Under the pieces are notes generated by a model that worked only from the letters and a program-made list of their open reading frames with translations, made no database searches and was not told the DNA's origin. A DNA stretch of 64,000 bases, from the NCBI RefSeq assembly GCF_014695385.1, contig NZ_JACJOD010000007.1, positions 1 to 64,000 of the forward strand, written 5' to 3'. Of this stretch, positions 63,544 to 64,000 are shown one piece after another. The DNA is from Trichocoleus sp. FACHB-46. GTDB lineage: Bacteria; Cyanobacteriota; Cyanobacteriia; FACHB-46. Position 1 is the stretch's first letter. Every line of letters starts with the position of its first letter. The position numbers and the translations under genes were made by a program.

Positions 63544-64000
63544 TTAATTTTTAAGTGAATTAACTTCAATCAGCCTTTCAATAGTTTGGAGTAACTGACA
63601 GGCATTAAAAGGTTTAGTTAAGTATTCAGTTGCACCTGCTAGCCTACCTTGAACTTTGTCAAAGAGGCTATCCTTGGCCGTTATCATAATGATAGGTAGC
63701 TGATGGAATTGAGGTAAATTCCGAATCGTGCGACAGAGTTCTAAACCATCGATTTCTGGCATCAAAACATCTAGTAGCAAAATGGAAATTTGCTCATGAT
63801 AAATTGCTGCCAACGCATCAACCGCATTACTCAGCGCCAGAACTCGATATTTAGGTGATAAAGCTGTCTGGATTAAGTCTCGAATTACAGCACTATCATC
63901 TACTACTAGAACAGTATGTATCGAATCTGGAGAAGAGGATGGCATAAGTTCTGCATAACCATCACGATTGATGGGGCGATCGCTGTCAGTGGAATAGTAT
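63544..64000 (-). CDS. Response regulator, receiver domain (probably continues past the window edge)
   Basis: The first in-window ATG (63945) gives 133 residues: Asp16 and Asp17 in LVVDDSAVIRD, Asp59 in ILLLDVLMPEIDG, Thr89 and Lys111 in YLTKPFNACQLL. However, the frame is open without a stop from that ATG to 64000, and no good ribosome binding site precedes the ATG. In pixG, pilG and hmpA this first gene encodes an N-terminal PATAN domain before the receiver. So the gene is probably longer and cut by the window. It is the first gene of the operon. Confidence 0.75.
   Translation of the reverse strand, partial: YYSTDSDRPINRDGYAELMPSSSPDSIHTVLVVDDSAVIRDLIQTALSPKYRVLALSNAVDALAAIYHEQISILLLDVLMPEIDGLELCRTIRNLPQFHQLPIIMITAKDSLFDKVQGRLAGATEYLTKPFNACQLLQTIERLIEVNSLKN

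Noticed and set aside
1-64000. GCGATCGC palindromes as regulatory sites
   Set aside because: They are HIP1, found throughout cyanobacterial genomes in coding and non-coding DNA; position gives no specific meaning.

Overview
The window is a stretch of cyanobacterial chromosome. It carries ndhD and ndhN (subunits of the photosynthetic NDH-1 complex), the clock-input gene ldpA, a Ycf45-type ATPase with an R3H domain, a DUF3110 gene, a chemotaxis-like operon of the Pil/Pix/Hmp type, and proteins with S-layer-homology (SLH) domains. The palindrome GCGATCGC (HIP1) occurs throughout, inside genes and between them, which is typical of many cyanobacteria. Gene sizes and the many regulatory and surface proteins suggest a filamentous or otherwise large-genome lineage. 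I cannot fix the genus. No rRNA, tRNA or CRISPR array was seen.

Layout. 1-206: 5' end of an IS transposase gene, cut by the window edge. 415-10874: housekeeping genes: aldo/keto reductase, an unknown conserved protein, murF, mutL, two rhodanese-like proteins without the catalytic Cys, a DEDDy exonuclease (RNase D family), a CAP-domain protein and trpB. 11243-16215: three SLH-containing proteins around a SUI1/YciH-type translation factor. 16365-23577: dienelactone hydrolase, ndhD, a TPR protein, a YbjQ-family protein, a membrane protein and a thioredoxin-fold protein. 23681-27027: an egtC-egtB-egtD ergothioneine operon on the minus strand. 27260-37348: a small secreted protein, two pentapeptide-repeat proteins around a membrane protein, a giant TamB-like protein, then a DUF3110-murQ pair. 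38080-42172: EGY-like site-2 protease, a membrane-anchored PIN protein and a secreted three-repeat protein. 42125-45772: an ABC-2 exporter operon ending in an alkaline-phosphatase-superfamily enzyme. 45928-50846: a DUF2135-like secreted protein, a GGDEF/EAL protein, a second aldo/keto reductase, a Trp-rich protein and a methyltransferase. 50988-56074: ndhN, a VWA protein with a small partner, ldpA and the Ycf45/R3H ATPase. 56086-64000: chemotaxis-like operon read on the minus strand (receiver, receiver, CheW, MCP, CheA-receiver hybrid, CheW).

How genes work together. The last operon is a complete cyanobacterial taxis relay without CheR or CheB; such relays usually steer type IV pilus motility. 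EgtD, EgtB and EgtC cover trimethylation of histidine, sulfoxide formation with gamma-glutamylcysteine and removal of glutamate; the final C-S lyase (EgtE) is not here. MurF and MurQ sit at opposite ends of peptidoglycan metabolism (synthesis and recycling). TamB and the SLH proteins belong to the outer envelope.

Unusual structure. A 62-bp two-hairpin repeat occurs twice in opposite orientation (4701-4762 and 11059-11120, 58 of 62 bases identical), each time beside a degenerate purine/pyrimidine heptamer tract. The same type of tract recurs at 16216-16380 and at 43861-43972, where it supplies the start region of an ABC permease gene. Two secreted proteins (27260-27712 and the C terminus of 40685-42172) share a domain built around Ser-Gly-Gly-Ile-Ala-Gly that looks like the emfourin protease-inhibitor fold. 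Several short perfect tandem duplications (34, 15, 15, 14 and 12 bp) suggest recent slippage. Many starts were moved inward from the longest open frame, because the first ATG with a ribosome binding site or a signal peptide fits better.
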